Assembly: GCA_038363925.1 (NCBI GenBank) | Contig: JAQQWL010000006.1 | Coordinates: 600,501-664,500, forward strand | Origin: Apiospora phragmitis | Taxonomy: Eukaryota; Ascomycota; Sordariomycetes; Amphisphaeriales; Apiosporaceae | DNA: 64,000 nucleotides | Direction: 5' to 3' | Shown here: positions 61,388 through 64,000 of the stretch, piece by piece | How the letters are laid out: every line of letters starts with the position of its first letter | Position numbering within the stretch: position 1 is the stretch's first letter | Translations under genes and position numbers: made by a program | Notes under the pieces: model-generated | The model's input: the letters and a program-made list of their open reading frames with translations, nothing else | Database searches by the model: none | What the model was told of the DNA's origin: nothing

Positions 61388-62048
61388 GGGTTGGTTTTTC
61401 GTTTGATCATACGGTTTTAACGGACTTCGGCGTTAGGTTGGTTTCTTGTTATTTCAGATCGTCTTCTCTATGATATCCTAGTAGCGAGGCTACTCCATGC
61501 AATTATGTTTCTTTTCACTTTCTGGGACTATTCCCGTTGAGCAACGTCATTTGCACGTACACTTGCGTATCTTGGGACAACGATGGCTTGAGGGCGTCTT
61601 CCATATAAATGGTCTCGAGTTACGGCGAGGTGGCGGGGTAACTAGTAATGACTGTTTATACATAGATACCTTCTTCTGTCCTCCGACGCACGTAGTATTA
61701 AGCCACTTGGTATACAATAGATGTATCAGTATAACTGAAGCTTCCTTCAATTGTTTCCATGTATCAGGAAAGTTCGTGCTCCATCGCCATAATATACCAC
61801 TAAGTTATCTCCCACTCGAGAGAAAGAGCGAGCCAGCCGGGTTGCTCCTTAATGCTTAACCATCTGCATCTGCATCTGGACTGATACCAATGCAGGGTTC
61901 AAAAATTTCGAACACAAAAAGCTCCCATTGAGTATAGGCTAAGTTTCCAGACGGCCAAGTGAAATATGCTTGAAACGGATTTATTTGTATCGTCTGACGG
62001 ACGTGACCTGCTGCATTGATGGCTGAATCTGGTAGGCAAGACCAAGGT
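61388..62048. other. Convergent intergenic region
   Basis: 3' flanks of the transcription factor (+) and the ankyrin gene (-). Short frames only. Confidence 0.45.
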
Positions 62049-63824
62049 CTAGATATCCCCTGCGATCAAATTCAGTTCGTAATACCAGTAGTCGAGTGAC
62101 TCGGGATCATGCGGGTTGCCTATCGTATCTTCTGATGTATCACGGCTTTCACTTTCCCACACCACGCCAATCCGCTCAGCCTCTTGTAGCTCAGCCTCTG
62201 TAATGTGGTTGTCTTCCAGCTCTTGCAGGATCTTAGGTACATGGTTGGTCCAGTAATCCTTCCAGCATGCCTGAAATTGAGACTGTGCCGAGTCACCGGA
62301 AATGTGGGCAAGCATGTCCTTGAACTCTGACACCATGTTATGCAGCACATCGATGAGTCCCGATTCTTCCTGTTGAATCTCGTCGATTTCGTCCTGATCT
62401 TTAGTCTCATAAGGCCTCCAAAGTTTGAAAATTTCATACGCATCGCAACAGGTATGGGTGAGTTCAGGAGTAACAAAAGCAGTGAACCTCATGGCAGCCA
62501 GGAAGAACGACCGCGTAATTTCCATAGGAAGGCCGTCAAAAATGGAGATGAAATCAATGTCCGTAATGGAATCCATGTCCGGACTTTCATTGGGTCTCCG
62601 CTCATCATATTGAGCCTTCAACATGAACAAGAATGGCGTGCAACCTTCCGTGGAGCATGCGCACCGGCAGGAGTCAACCAGGCTAGCCGGCAAAACACTA
62701 GTCGTGGCCGGTATCAACTCTTGAATTCCATAGGATGGGGGGCGGGGGAAAAGGTAAAGCATCTTTAGACACTATGCTCATTGTATATAGTACACAATGA
62801 GCGCTGAAAATGCCGCGGGTGTGTAACTGCTCGTCGCCTGAAGACCAAATGCGCCGCCTCAGATTGGCGCCCCGTTGTATAAGCCAGTGGATGTAATCAA
62901 TTTCACAGGCTCGACACAATGGTGGAACTCCACCTTGAACGTCGAAATCAATGTCTTGGAACCCCAGCTGAAAGGACAGCTCGCACATTGAAACATCATG
63001 GGAGGGGATATAGTCATAAACAGTCTTGCCCTCGTAGGGTGCATATGGTGGACATGCGTTCGTAAAGTCGGACGGAACCGAGTCCATCGGGACGTCAATG
63101 CAGTGCTTTCGAAGGCTGTTGTACACGGCAGAAGCATGTAAGTCCAGAACCTGAGCTGACTGTAGTATACCTAAGTATTCCTCCACCGCCCAAGTGTTGC
63201 ATAGGGCAAGCTCCTTCAGGTTCTGGCGTTGAGCTTTCAGTTGGCCGACAATAAGCTTCCATTCGCGCAAAGATAGCTGCAAAGATGGTGAACGGAAACC
63301 ATAGTATAGTTGAATCATACCCGCGTCACATACAGCCGCGCCAGCAGCCAGAAGCATAATTAACGCGTCGGAACAGCTGCATTGAGTACACTCCAAGGCC
63401 TGGCCTGGTCCGCGGCAGTATTTCTTGGTCAAAAACAAGGCGGCGAACAGCGCAGTTTGCCGTGTGCTATCTCGTTGTTGAAGTAGATTAGCTGCTTTGG
63501 CAGCCTTCAGAAGGAACGGAAAATCCGGCAGCCCATTTTGTGATGCGGCGATATGTAGAGGGGTTTGCCCAAAGGAGTTAACCTCCTTTATCGAGGTTGG
63601 GTATTTCTCCAGGAGTGACTGGGCAAGTTGTGTATCTTTCGCCAACACTGCCATACTGAGTGGGCCGCACCCGTATGCTATTGATGAGTCAGTTGAGTTG
63701 GAACGACTTCAGGTTGGCGTTACATACCCTCGGCCAAGGAAGGTGACTGTGCCGGCTCTTCGTGGTGGTATGATTGATATTGGCACGGTGCTAAGATCAA
63801 TTCAGAACTGATTGTCATGGGCAT
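62049..63824 (-). CDS. Ankyrin-repeat protein
   Basis: The ATG at 63824 gives MPMTISSELILAPCQYQSYH. A 50-nt intron (63678-63727, GTATGT..AATAG with AACTGAC branch) joins SLAEA to YGCGPLSMAVLAKD in frame. Ankyrin-type units: LAQSLLEKYPTSIKEVNSFG, GQTPLHIAASQNGL, RQTALFAALFLTKK, SDALIMLLAAGA. After CRACEIDYIHWLIQRGANLR the frame shifts at the C-run complement 62738-62750 (one base too many); repaired it continues ELIPATTSVLPASLVDSCRC, a Cys-rich turn, and a helical C-terminus with DAYEIFKLW and ESLDYWYYEL. Stop at 62049. Such large mould ankyrin proteins are numerous and variable; partner unknown. Confidence 0.78.
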
Positions 63825-64000
63825 CGCTCCGCCGTCAGCTTCGGCGAGTATTGCGAGAATTTCCAATCCGGCGATTTGGGGTTGATATTTGACCAATGTC
63901 TGGTTTTGAGAGGTTGACTCACGCGTCGACGCGTATAGCCCTGGCGCCCTATTTGGTCAATTGGTAAATGATTGCTAAGACGCGTTATACAACCTATACA

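Noticed and set aside
1..64000. tRNA, rRNA or other structured RNA genes
   Set aside because: No T-loop/anticodon pattern or rRNA-like block was noticed by eye; a covariance search was not possible.

Overview
This window is eukaryotic and comes from a filamentous ascomycete, most likely a Sordariomycete. Genes carry short introns (about 40-140 nt, GT..AG, with CTAAC/CTGAC-like branch sites). The proteins belong to typical mould families: GMC oxidoreductase, GH51 arabinofuranosidase, LAG1 ceramide synthase, P450, GT31, Ctr copper transporter, ankyrin proteins and a fungal-specific transcription factor. Ordinary gene-bearing DNA alternates with extremely AT-rich blocks that have the look of repeat-induced point mutation (RIP).

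Layout. 1-1.9 kb: a caspase-fold (C14-like) gene that runs in from the left edge and has lost both catalytic positions, then a frame-broken fragment. 3.9-30 kb: a gene-rich segment with GMC oxidoreductase (+), a protein kinase (+), GH51 alpha-L-arabinofuranosidase (-), ceramide synthase (-), zinc-less MDR/enoyl-reductase-like enzyme (-), cytochrome P450 (-), GT31-like glycosyltransferase (+), a Q-rich protein with a C-terminal cysteine array (+), a Ctr copper transporter (-), an ankyrin-like fragment, a lineage-specific protein (+) and a trypsin-like protease (-). 30.4-49.3 kb: an 18.9-kb AT-rich block bounded by 65-bp terminal inverted repeats (TIRs). It contains an 8-bp satellite, a pair of direct LTR-like repeats, RIP-degraded Ty3/gypsy pol, an unmutated integrase island and two inverted pogo/Fot1-like transposase relics. 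49.3-61.4 kb: a fungal-specific transcription factor gene split in two by a second TIR-bounded AT-rich insertion of 8.8 kb, which itself holds a RIP-degraded chromodomain Ty3/gypsy element. 62.0-63.8 kb: an ankyrin-repeat gene (-).

Two patterns cut across the window. First, seven of the protein genes that otherwise look functional (GMC, kinase, GH51, LAG1, MDR, Q-rich, ankyrin) each contain one or more single-base frame breaks, most of them in short G or C runs. That looks more like consensus-sequence error than biology, and it should be settled before any gene is called dead. Second, both AT-rich blocks end exactly at inverted repeats that are not AT-rich, so each block is a discrete insertion (TIR element plus nested retroelements) rather than a diffuse isochore.

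Functional links between genes are limited. The same-strand trio ceramide synthase / reductase / P450 could be a small metabolic unit, but no polyketide synthase or other backbone enzyme is in view. All exon boundaries were read by eye; no alignment or search was run.
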